A DNA stretch of 64,000 bases from Siphonodentalium dalli. Lineage: Eukaryota > Mollusca > Scaphopoda > Gadilida > Siphonodentaliidae. Positions 34,103 to 43,458 of this stretch are shown one piece after another; position 1 is the stretch's first letter; every line of letters begins with the position of its first letter. Location: the NCBI GenBank assembly GCA_032622095.1, contig CP136069.1, forward strand, positions 1,302,001 to 1,366,000, written 5' to 3'. The position numbers and the translations under genes were made by a program. The notes under the pieces were generated by a model. The model had not been told where the DNA came from and searched no databases. It was given only the letters and a program-made list of their open reading frames with translations.

Positions 34103-35529
34103 TAGGGATCTGCGAATCGGGGATTTTGCATTGAATCAAATTTCGATATCAAATCTCCTTCCTGATATCGACATCTCATGACAAAAAAAAACTGCAAAAT
34201 TCACTAGATACTACCGGTATATAACAATGTAATCTCCTTAAACATCCATTGGAACTTTTTTTTAGGAAAATCATGACATAGGCAAGTCACTCTCAGTCTC
34301 ATGGAGGGTTTGGGATATGTTGCATTGAATTTATATCTAGCTGTGTCATGGCAAACATGACACAAGAAATGACAGTAAGACACTTAAAGACAGTTCAATC
34401 AACATATCACAAACCCCATGGAATGTAAGTCACTTGTCACATTATTTAATGAAGATAATAAAGATTTAACACAAGTGGACATGGGTACACCGTTCAGCTA
34501 TATAATTGTTGTAGTCCGATACCAATGGTAGTTACCTGTTAACCCTTTGAGTGCCAGGTCCGATTTTTGTATCAACCCATATACCCTGTGCCAATGCATT
34601 CTCTTATATGTGCGAGTCGACCATAGGTCGCCTCGCATATATAAGAGAATGCATTGGCCTAACAATTTTTCATCATTTGTTATTATTTTTTACAATTTTA
34701 ATAAATTTTTTTAAATCTAAAAAAAAAAAAAAAAAAAAATTTTTTTTTATTTTTTTAGGGCCGATTTTACAGACCGTAAATTAGGGCTGATGAGATCGGC
34801 CCCTGGCACTGAAAGGGTTAAACTATTCACCCCACAATAGATCAAACACCTACATCACATATTCACAGTAGTTGTCTTCATGGAGGTGGTCATAGAAAAC
34901 AGGCATAAATTACAAGTGTTAAATGTTATCAAAAAGATTCAATCGATCGAAAGTTGGTGCAACGCGCCTGATTTCCCGTAATTTAGGTAATTTATAGGAA
35001 TCCTGCTGGCAGTGTCGCACACAATGTCTATTCCGATTGTTCTGAGGTTTCTCACCGTTTCTGTTCGTTCCAATTTATGTGTTGTCCTTCATAACGGCGG
35101 CTGACATTGAATTTTATTCGTATAATCTGAATTGGATATCTGAAGTTCTAAATGTAAGGTAATCAAATATATGCGGCGATTGATCACCGTCACGGTTGCG
35201 ATCGAAGCACATAATTTGCATAATGCATTGCTATTCTGAACGGTATACATGTACATTCAAAATTACATATGTTGGCTAACTTGGTAACTTTGTGCTTCAA
35301 TTTTTGTGAGTTCAGGTCATTTGGCATGTGTGATCCAGATGCCAAAAACGAGACAACACCAAAGTAACATCGATTCGTATATATCCGAATCAGCGGACCG
35401 ATTCAGTGTCGAACTTGAATATTCACAGGTCCCCCCTACCTTAAAGGCTTTGATTAATTAGAGCATAGCTATATATGTATTCGATTCAAAATTTGATTCG
35501 ATCAAAAACCCAGCATTCGCAGGGCACTA
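34103..35529. mobile_element. hAT-like element ending at the TMEM53 acceptor
   Basis: Left end TAGGGATCTGCGAATCGGGG, right end ACCCAGCATTCGCAGGGCACTA. Subterminal GAATCAAATTT (left) and AAATTTGATTCGA (right) are mirror images. No convincing 8-bp duplication. Contains family A MITE 34539-34821. Its right boundary is 23 bp before TMEM53 exon 2. Confidence 0.65.
34539..34821. mobile_element. Family A TTAA MITE, complete
   Basis: TTAACCCTTTGAGTGCCAGG at the left and CCTGGCACTGAAAGGGTTAA at the right, TTAA on both sides, 283 bp. One P palindrome near 34590-34656, then an A/T loop and GATTTTACAGACCGTAAATT. Termini fit piggyBac-type non-autonomous elements. Confidence 0.92.
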
Positions 35530-35531
35530 AC
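35527..35531 (+). promoter_or_regulatory. Likely branch point CTAAC of TMEM53 exon 2 acceptor
   Basis: CTAAC matches the metazoan branch consensus yUnAy. Its A at 35530 is 22 nt before the end of the acceptor AG at 35552. It straddles the right terminus of a hAT-like element (see 34103-35529). Confidence 0.5.
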
Positions 35532-35552
35532 TCAGAGCACTTTTTATTTCAG

Positions 35553-36204
35553 GTTCATAACAATTCGATACACAGCTCCATCTGAGGCGTTGTTCTTTAA
35601 GCCCGATCTCCTTGACGACATCGCCACGAAGGTGCTTGATCTTCTTTATGAGTATGATTTAGAGGACAGCCCTCTGTTTTTCCACTCGTTCAGCAATGGT
35701 GGATGCACAATATATCGACATATCATAGATCACATTCATAAAGCAACACACAAGAAATATGCCTTGTTAAATGTTCGAGGGTGTATTTTCGACAGCTGCC
35801 CAGGAAGAAAGCGAGTAATGAATGCAGTGAGAGCATACACAGTCATGCTTAACTGCAACATATTTCTCAAGCTGTTCTATGGATTCTTCGTGTTTATTTA
35901 TTTATTTTTCACAACAAATTTAGATTCAATCTCAGCCTTTTGGTCCAAATCTGCAAAAAAACGTGTTTTCGATGCATTATCAAGCGACATAGCGGATTGT
36001 CCGCAGCTCTGTCTGTATTCGACTGCAGACAGCATCATCACAGCAGTTGATGTGGAAGCGTTTATAGAAACACGACGATCACAAGGTATTGACGTTTCCA
36101 GTCTGTGCTGGGAGGACTCACCACACGTCATGCATTTCCTCCATCACAGAGAATCTTATATTAATGCTTGTTATGATTTTTTAGATAATTGTCTGAAAGA
36201 TTGA
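35553..36204 (+). CDS. TMEM53: TMEM53 coding exon 2 (most of the DUF829 domain)
   Basis: The second and last coding exon of TMEM53. The acceptor is CTTTTTATTTCAG ending at 35552; the first G completes a Gly codon, then FITIRYTAPSEALFFKPD follows. The spliced protein is 281 aa, close to the usual 277 or so of the family. Features in spliced numbering: hydrolase-like nucleophile elbow FHSFSNGG with Ser at about 112; IFDSCPG at about 143-149; a single hydrophobic membrane segment FLKLFYGFFVFIYLFF at about 169-184; candidate acid LYSTAD (Asp about 224); candidate His in DSPHVMHF (about 256). Stop TGA at 36202-36204. The catalytic assignment is inference; enzymatic activity is not established for the family. 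The 3' UTR begins inside a 32-bp tandem repeat. Confidence 0.95.
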
Positions 36205-36419
36205 ACCTATATTGAGCCCCAAACATGAAAGATTGAACCTATATTGAGCCCCAAACATGAAAGATTGAACCTATATTGAGCCCCAAACATGAAAAATTGA
36301 ACCTATATTGAGCCCCAAACATGAAAAATTGAACCTATATTGAGCTCCAAACATGAAAGATTGAACCTATATTGAGCTCCAAACATGAACGATTGAACCT
36401 ATATTGAGCTCCAAACCTT
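36194..36419 (+). repeat. 32-bp minisatellite overlapping TMEM53 stop codon
   Basis: The unit TGAAAGATTGAACCTATATT plus GAGCCCCAAACA is repeated seven times. The first copy supplies the last TMEM53 codons and the TGA stop, so the array forms the proximal 3' UTR. Confidence 0.95.
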
Positions 36420-36904
36420 AGAATTATAATGTTTTCGTTTTTACATGGTACATACCCCGGTATATCTCAAATTTAAAAAAGTTAAATAAAATTAAATGTG
36501 CATCATCAATAGCGAAGTTGCCTCATTAAAAAAAAAAAATTTGACCCATTTGTGATGATGCTTATACATACAAAACTAAAGTCTTGAACCAATCAAAATT
36601 TATGGTCTAGCAACAAATATCGGCTTAAGAATTTCATGATGGGCACTGCGCTTGTGCAGCATTGAAGATCCTGTATCAGTGCATTATCTTATATACTAGT
36701 ATGCGAGTCTCCATATACATATATAAGAGAATGCAATGGCTTACAAGGTCAATGTAAATATTGTTACGCAAATGTATTCTCTTACATCTGCGCATCTCCC
36801 AATGCATTGGCACATGGTTTTCGCAAAATTTCATAAAACTTCAGTCATGGAAGGGTTAATGTATCTGTTAATTTTGACCATGTCTCACATGCAGAGTGGA
36901 TCTA
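36420..36904. other. TMEM53 3' flank with decayed P palindromes
   Basis: AT-rich. Degenerate P-like sequence occurs at about 36675-36740 (GTGCATTATCTTATATACTA ... ATATAAGAGAATGCAATGGC) and about 36770-36815. Confidence 0.5.
36485..36490 (+). promoter_or_regulatory. Candidate poly(A) signal AATAAA for TMEM53
   Basis: AATAAA occurs about 280 bp after the TMEM53 stop codon, just beyond the 32-bp minisatellite. Position and sequence fit a polyadenylation hexamer, but AATAAA is frequent in AT-rich DNA. Confidence 0.35.
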
Positions 36905-37035
36905 CAGTAATGCCCAAAGTAATTGACCACTTAACCACAGCAGAATTATGGGTAATTTTTCAGGATTTAGTCGGAAAGCTCTCACCGAGAGCCATATTTC
37001 GACTAAATCCTGAAAAATTCCCCACAATTCTGCTG
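36905..37035. repeat. Hairpin element H, shortened copy
   Basis: CAGTAATGCCCAAAGTAATT ... GGAAAGCTCTCACCGAGAGC ... ACAATTCTGCTG; inner arms deleted. Confidence 0.8.
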
Positions 37036-37072
37036 TACTCATTTTATGTTATTATTATTATTCATATTTCTA

Positions 37073-37660
37073 CCTAGTCTTAGATACAGCTATGTGATAT
37101 TTATACTTTGTTAGTAAATACAGCCCATTGTACAATAATACTTATTTATGGGTTAAACATCTGCTGACCTTGATCGGCCTCTTATTCTACCTAGTCTTAG
37201 ATACAGCACAGTTATCATACTGTTTTATTTATACATTGTTAGTAAATACAGCCCATTGTACAATAATACTTATTTATGGGTAAAACATCTGCTGACCTTG
37301 ATCGGCCTCTTATTATACCTAGTCTTAGATACAGCACAGTTATCATACTGTTTTATTTATACATTGTTAGTAAATACAGCCCATTGTACAATAATACTTA
37401 TTTATGGGTAAAACATCTGCTGACCTTGATCGGCCTCTTATTATACCTAGTCTTAGATACAGCTCTGTTATCATACTGTTTTAATTATACATTGTTAGTA
37501 AATACAGCCCATTGTACAATAATACTTATTTATGGGTTAAACATCTGCTGATCTTGATCGGCCTCTCATTCTACCTAGTCTAGATACAGCTCTGTTATCA
37601 TAGTGTGATCTTTATACATTGTTAGTAAATATAGGCAAATAAAAATGCCATATATACAAT
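37073..37660. repeat. About 129-bp tandem repeat, 4-5 copies
   Basis: The unit contains CTAGTCTTAGATACAGC, TTGTTAGTAAATACAGCCCA and CATCTGCTGACCTTGATCGG. A fifth, shorter unit lies at the right. Further partial copies resume at 37923-38060 beyond an H insertion. Confidence 0.92.
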
Positions 37661-37728
37661 AAAACTTATTTCTTTTTAAAGTAAGATGATTTTAAAGACG
37701 TTATTCTGCTCAGATATGTACATATATA

Positions 37729-37922
37729 CAGTAATGCCCTAAATAATCGATTCCTAAATCGCAGCTGAATTATGGGTAATTTTTCAGGATTTAGTCGGAA
37801 ATATGGCTTTTTGTCATGAGAGCTTTCCAATGAATGGCAAAAAGCCATATTTCCGACTGAATCCTGAAAAATTACCCATAATTCTGCTGTGGTTAAGGAG
37901 TTGATTATTTAGGGAATTACTG
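37729..37922. repeat. Hairpin element H, full copy in tandem array
   Basis: CAGTAATGCCCTAAATAATC ... TTAGGGAATTACTGTA with arms around GAGAGCTTTCC. It interrupts the 129-bp array. Confidence 0.9.
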
Positions 37923-38179
37923 TAGTCTTAGATACAGCTATGTGATATTTATACTTTGTTAGTAAATACAGCCCATTGTACAATAATACTACCTAGTCTT
38001 AGATACAGCACAGTTAATTACCGGTAGTGCCAGGTAGTGCGATCTTTATACATTGTTAGTAAATACAGGTAAATATACAATAAAACTTATTTCTTTTCAC
38101 AATAAGATGATTTTAAAGACGTTATTCTGCTCCGATATATGTATATATATATATTGCTACCAGTTTATGTGGTATTTTG

Positions 38180-38330
38180 TGAAGGATGATACTAGTATCT
38201 TAGATAGCATGATATCTTAGAAATGCACCGCTATGAACATGAGAAGGATGATACTAGTATCTTAGATAGCATGATATCTTAGAAATGCCCCGCTATGAAC
38301 ATGAGAAGGATGATTCATGTACTAATATGA
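38180..38330. repeat. 62-bp tandem repeat, about 2.5 copies
   Basis: GAAGGATGATACTAGTATCT then TAGATAGCATGATATCTTAG then CCGCTATGAACATGA. Confidence 0.85.
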
Positions 38331-38334
38331 TATC

Positions 38335-38572
38335 TTAACCCTTTCAGTGCCAGGTCCAATTTTTGTATCAACCCATATACCCTGTGCCAATGCATTCTCT
38401 TATATATGCGAGTCGACCATAGGTCGCTTCGCATATATAAGAGAATGCATTGGCCTAACAATTTTTCATTATTTTTTTTTATTTTTTACAATTTTTTACA
38501 ATTTTAATAATTGTTTCTTATATTCTTTAACAGACTTATGTTGTAGGTTTAGTGCCAGGGAATCTTAATTAT
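38335..38572. mobile_element. Family A MITE, right end eroded
   Basis: TTAACCCTTTCAGTGCCAGG at the left, P at about 38390-38458. Ends with AGTGCCAGGGAATCTTAATT instead of the normal terminus, as at 46490. Confidence 0.8.
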
Positions 38573-39103
38573 TAATTAATTGATAGCTAACTGCTTTGCG
38601 ATCAATATCAAAAGTCGTTCAGACCATGAGTGTCTAAACATGAGACTTAAGGTTAATGCTAAAATATTGTGGCAAAAAATATTTTCATTTGGTAAATTAT
38701 TTGGCAAAAGTTAATTTTGGTCAGGTGCGGACCCTGGGTTTAGGGCGAAGTCGATGTGTTTTTCTTCGTTTGACCGCAGATCGGATGTCCAAGCTATATA
38801 TATGGTGAGGCGTGCACGCGCGCGGCCGGCCTCTCTCGGCGAGGCGGGCCAACTCGGCCGAACGTCGATTCTGATAACTGAAGCAGCATTTCTAAAAAAT
38901 GTTGTTGTTGTAATCTGATTATTTGGGACATCGAATCGGACTGAGTATCTTTGAAACAATTTTATATTATCTTCATTAAATTCATAGCACATTTTTGAAT
39001 TTCCATTTTAAAGATAGTTGGCAGGAAGTAGATCCGAAACATCGCAAAATTTCAAACATCTGTTAATGATTCAAGAGGAAAGTGAAAAATCATCAATTTA
39101 CCG
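38573..39103. other. Intergenic, GC-rich patch
   Basis: A locally GC-rich stretch around 38800-38870 (GCGTGCACGCGCGCGGCCGG) stands out from its AT-rich surroundings. No gene recognised. Confidence 0.4.
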
Positions 39104-39570
39104 AATTTCGGTCGCCATTGTGGTGGCCATCTTGGTTAATGAATTTCGGTCGCCATTGTGGTGGCCATCTTGGTTAATGAATGAATTTTGGTCGCCCTTG
39201 GGGTGGCCATCTTGGTTAATGAATTTCGGTCGCCATTGTGGTGGCCATCTTGGTTAATGAATTTCGGTCGCCCTTGTGGTGGCCATCTTGGTTGATGAAT
39301 TTCGGTCGCCCTTGTGGTGGCCATCTTGGTTAATGAATTTCGGTCGCCCTTGTGGTGGCCATCTTGGTTAATGAATTTCGGTCGCCATTGTGGTGGCCAT
39401 CTTGGTTAATGAATTTCGGTCACCATTGTGGTGGCCATCTTGGTTAATGAATTTCGGTCGCCATTGTGAGGGCCATCTTGGTTAATGAATTTCGGTCGCC
39501 ATTGTGGTGGCCATCTTGGTTAATGAATTTCGGTCACCATTGTTGGTGGCCATCTTGGTTAATGGTGGCC
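39104..39570. repeat. 38-bp minisatellite, about 12 copies
   Basis: The unit is AATTTCGGTCGCCATTGTGG then TGGCCATCTTGGTTAATG. Small variants (CATT/CCTT, one 4-bp insertion near 39180). GGTGGCCATCTTG also occurs in the 40517-41658 element. Confidence 0.95.
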
Positions 39571-39719
39571 ACTTTTTCTCTCAAATGGAAGTGTGGTGTA
39601 TTCGTTTCTAATCAGTTGTGAGCTATTCAATGTTCTATCGTGAATTCACTAATAGCTATTAATCAAACTGACTCAGTGCATAATCTGAAATTTTGGATGG
39701 CTGACATCTTGATGACATC

Positions 39720-40120
39720 TTAACCCTTTACCCAACAGAACGCCCAGAAACGCCCGAATGAAGCTTCAACAGCCTAAATTATCTTGGGTCTGTCTCAATA
39801 AAACCATACACATATGGATATCGTTGTAACCGGCTCATTGACCACATTGTGATGGTTACAGTTATGCCCTGTGCCAATGCATTCTCTTATATATGCGAGT
39901 CGACCATAGGTCGCCTCGCATATATAAGAGAATGCATTGGCCTAAAAAAAATCTTTTTTTTAACACTTTTTACCATTTTTTCTTACATTCTTTAACAATT
40001 TTATAATTTGTAATGTGTTAAGCCAATGCATTCTCTTATATATGCGAGGTGACCTATGGTCGACTCGCATATATAAGAGAATGCATTGGCACAGGGCCGT
40101 TCTGTTGGGTAAAGGGTTAA
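39720..40120. mobile_element. Family B MITE, complete
   Basis: TTAA at both ends, TTTACCCAACAG / GTTGGGTAAAG termini, P at 39873-39941 and 40022-40090. Confidence 0.92.
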
Positions 40121-40254
40121 ATCCACCCAGTCGTGACCCCCAGGTGTCTAACATCTGTTTTCTGGTGCCTGAGATATCAAGCAACGTCATTAGCACAGTC
40201 GCTATAGTTCTTCACAAAATGCACATGGGAGTACATGAGAGCCTCTACTAAAAC

Positions 40255-40492
40255 TAGGTGCCCAATGGGTGTATTTTGGGTTTGAAGTCTCGAAGTGCCC
40301 TATGGTGTATGGTGGCATGTAGTCGGTGTTAGGTGCCGTATTATTGCCGTGTAGTCTATGTGAGGTACCCTATAGGTACATGTATATTATGGCTGTGTAG
40401 ACTTTGTTAGGTGCCATATGATTGCCATGTAGTCCCTATGAGTATATGGTGGCATGTAGACTTTGTTAGGTGGCATATGATGGCCGTGTACA
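40255..40492. repeat. Degenerate tandem repeat GTAGWCTNTGTTAGGTGCC
   Basis: Units of roughly 42-45 bp: GTAGACTTTGTTAGGTGCCA then TATGATTGCC. It resumes at 41841-41890 (GTAGTCTGTGTGAGGAGCCA), beyond two nested insertions. Confidence 0.8.
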
Positions 40493-41840
40493 GTAACACC
40501 CTAAATAATCGACTCCTTAACTCTTTCACTGCCGATCGCGACTTGAGTTGAATTACCCATACACTGCCGATCGCGACTGTCGAACCCGGACACATTCGTC
40601 CCATAACATCAATCCATGAGGAGTAACTCTATATTATTCTGTAAAAATAGTGTACGTGATGTAATAAATTTTGTAACGAGAAACTACCGGTTTATTTTCA
40701 TTTTTAAATTTCGGAATGTCGGCCATCTTGTTTTGTGATTAAGTGGTCGCGGTCACGTGACCCTCCTGGAATGGGAAGTGTTTTCCATTCCACAGAGACC
40801 AATACCTATGTATACCTGCATACCAAGTTTCAGGTATATACCTTACCTCTGCATATACAAAAGTCATTGAGAATTACCCAATAATATATGTATGTAGCAG
40901 AAATATACTAATTTTTTTGGTTCTCAATACTAATACTTACCGTATTTGGTCCAAATATCTCTGCAGATACAAAAGTTATTGAGAAATAATGAATTTTTCT
41001 TATATTTCGGTGTGGCGGCCATCTTGTTTTGTGATCACGTGGTGACGGTCATGTGACCATGGCAGACTGGGAAGTGTTTTATATTCGCAAGTCCAATACC
41101 TAAATGTGCACCAAGATTCACGAACATACCATTACAGATACAAAAGTGATTGATAAATACCCATATGTATTTAGCAGCAATATACCAGTACTAGCATTTT
41201 CTTATATTTCGGGATGGTGGCCATCTTGTTTTGTGGTCACGTGATCGTGGTCACGGGACACTGGCAGACTAGAACATATTTTCTATTCCCAATACTGATA
41301 CAGACTTACATTCTAACTTTCGTGAAAATATCTCTATAAATACAAAAGTTATTGAGAAAAAACTGAAATGTTCTTATATTTTGGGGTGGCAGCCATCTTG
41401 TTTGTAGTCACGTGATCATGGTCACGTGACTATGGTCACGTGAATGTGACTATGGTCACGTGAATGTGGTGGACTGGGCGTGTTTTCAATTCCCCAGACC
41501 AATACCTACATGCATACCAAGTTTCATGATAATAGCTCCGCAGATACGAAAGTTATTGAAAAATACCCAATCCATATTAATAGCAGGAATATGATATATA
41601 TAGAATGCTTGGCAGTGACAGATCTGTCTGTGGTGCTGCATGGCAGTTAAAGAGTTAAGGACAGTAGAATTATAGGTAATTTTTCAGGATTTAGTCGGAA
41701 ATTGGCTTGTTGCCATCATTCAGAAAGCTCTCAGTGAGCTTTCTGATGAATGGCAACAAGCCATATTTCCGACTAAATCCTGAAAATTTACCTATAATTC
41801 TGCTGTCCTTAAGGAGTCGATTATTTAGGGTGTAACTGTA
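40493..41840. repeat. Hairpin element H split by a TTAA element
   Basis: CAGTAACACCCTAAATAATC and GACTCCTTAA at 40493-40520; H then resumes at TTAAGGACAGTAGAATTATA (41655) and closes at ATTTAGGGTGTAACTGTA. The interruption is at the TTAA of CTCCTTAAC. Confidence 0.9.
40517..41658. mobile_element. 1.14-kb piggyBac-type element with TTAA duplication
   Basis: Termini TTAACTCTTTCACTGCCGAT and GGCAGTTAAAGAGTTAA (16 of 17 complementary). TTAA duplicated. The interior is four degenerate modules with GGCCATCTTGTTTTGTG, GGTCACGTGA and CAATACCTACATGCATACCA. No transposase. Confidence 0.9.
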
Positions 41841-42056
41841 GTCTGTGTGAGGAGCCATTTGATGGCTTGTGTAGTCTGTGTTAAGTATTATTTCACTTCA
41901 TGTTGTTTGTGTTAAAGAGTTATATTTTTCATGAAATCAGTTGATTTTTCATTTTATTTGAATAAGGTTTTTTTTATCACAATAAATTTATGAATCACAC
42001 AAAATAACTGTTGTTATTTATGGGAGGTCAAATTCACTCTTATTAGCTAATTACGC

Positions 42057-42581
42057 TTAAAGGGGTACTGTACACTAAATCTGTTCATTTATCGGACCAT
42101 CTCCTTTTATATTCAAGAGAATATATGCAACAAATGATTGAATTTGAGCCATGGATATGCTCATGTGAGCTATGAACGATGCTAACAACAATGTAATTAT
42201 AATGAAAATGAATTTATCACTCCAGTCATAAATTCATTTTTATTATTATTACCATCTTGTTTTACATTGGGGTATTCTGCACTCATTCATGGCTCAAATT
42301 CATTCATTTGTTGCATATATTCTGTTGAGTGCAAAATGACATGGTCCCTTAACCCTTTCAGTGCTAAGTCTCGATTTCCTTGATAAATTTTTTCAAATTT
42401 ATTGATTATAATAATGTGATACATTGATGGAAAGAGCTCTTAGAGCTCTTTCCATCAATGTATCACATTATTATAATCAATAAATTTGAAAAATGATCCA
42501 AGGCCATATGGGTTGATACAAAAATCGGACTTGGCACTGAACGGGTTAAATGGTGGGATTTGGTGTACAGTACCCCTTTAA
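42057..42581. mobile_element. TTAA element with AGGGGTACTGTACAC termini
   Basis: TTAAAGGGGTACTGTACACT at the left and GTGTACAGTACCCCTTTAA at the right. Long inner arms include CATTCATTTGTTGCATATAT. Contains a second TTAA element at 42349-42549. Fragments of the same family lie at 46735-46790 and 48300-48525. Confidence 0.9.
42349..42549. mobile_element. Family A-ended MITE with a different core palindrome
   Basis: TTAACCCTTTCAGTGCTAAG at the left and TTGGCACTGAACGGGTTAA at the right, but the centre is CATTGATGGAAAGAGCTCTT and complement rather than P. 201 bp, nested in 42057-42581. Confidence 0.9.
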
Positions 42582-42964
42582 GCATATGCACAATTCATTG
42601 AAGACAAAGCAAAATACCCTCAGACACACTATTTGCAGGCTTGGGCAATCGTGAGAAATAAATGAACGATTAGTGTGATGATGTTGCGATTTTTTGTTTA
42701 CTATTAATGTGAACGCGTGCAACTTCCATTCAAAAATAAATTATCTTCCGTTTGAGACAGTGACGTTATAACCGAGCCGCTAAGACCGGAAATGACGGAA
42801 TCACATACGGGTTATTCCAAAATCTAATGGAGGTACATAATTCATCCCCGGAGTGCGCTGCCGATACACTTATCAGCCCCATACACAGGGTGTGTCACCC
42901 CATGCATATATTGGCTCATAAACCGGGGGTGGGGGCTCTGACAACCACATGCATCTATCGGCAT
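42582..42964. other. Intergenic, no clear element
   Basis: Unrecognised sequence. Confidence 0.35.
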
Positions 42965-43209
42965 ACTCATATTTAAATTCGCGCAGTACTATTTTTCGCT
43001 CAGTTTTGAAGTCGCACACTTTAAATTCGTGCACCTAGCTGCGCGAATTTAAAACTGAGAAAATATTTTCGTAAACTGAGAAAAATATTTTCGTATATCT
43101 TGGAGCTGATGGCAGTTTCAGTTCTTAAGTCATTGTTGGAGATAGTATATGTGTATATTAAACACCATCGGTGCACGAAAAATAGTACTGCGTGAATTTA
43201 AATACGAGT
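42965..43209. mobile_element. 245-bp foldback MITE
   Basis: ACTCATATTTAAATTCGCGC then AGTACTATTTTTCG at the left, with the complement CGAAAAATAGTACTGCGTGA then ATTTAAATACGAGT at the right. Confidence 0.85.
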
Positions 43210-43324
43210 AAGGTACCCTCACTTCCAACTCAATTAAACTTAAGTATAATTCCATAACATGTAAGTGTAATGCCATTACACAGTGTTCATAAGCTTACTA
43301 CCTTACATTTAATTGCATCATCTA

Positions 43325-43414
43325 AAGTAAGTATGGAGGGTGGTCCCTATCATAAAGTAAGTATGGAGGGTGGTCCCTATCATAAAGTAAGTATGGAGGG
43401 TGATCCCTATCATA
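43325..43414. repeat. 30-bp tandem repeat, three copies
   Basis: AAAGTAAGTATGGAGGGTGG then TCCCTATCAT, three times. Confidence 0.92.
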
Positions 43415-43458
43415 TTTGATCTTGAAGACTTCACCCTTTCAGTGCCAAGTCCGATTTT

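Larger units (their letters stand above)
10073..35552 (+). other. TMEM53: TMEM53 intron 1 (25,480 bp)
   Basis: Defined by the matched phase-2 junction between 10072 and 35553. It is made largely of transposable elements: a broken LINE, several hAT-like elements, TA-flanked MITEs, TTAA-flanked MITEs and dispersed tandem modules. No host exon was recognised inside it. Confidence 0.9.

Noticed and set aside
38800-38870. CpG island or promoter
   Set aside because: The GC-rich patch is under 100 bp with no gene beside it.
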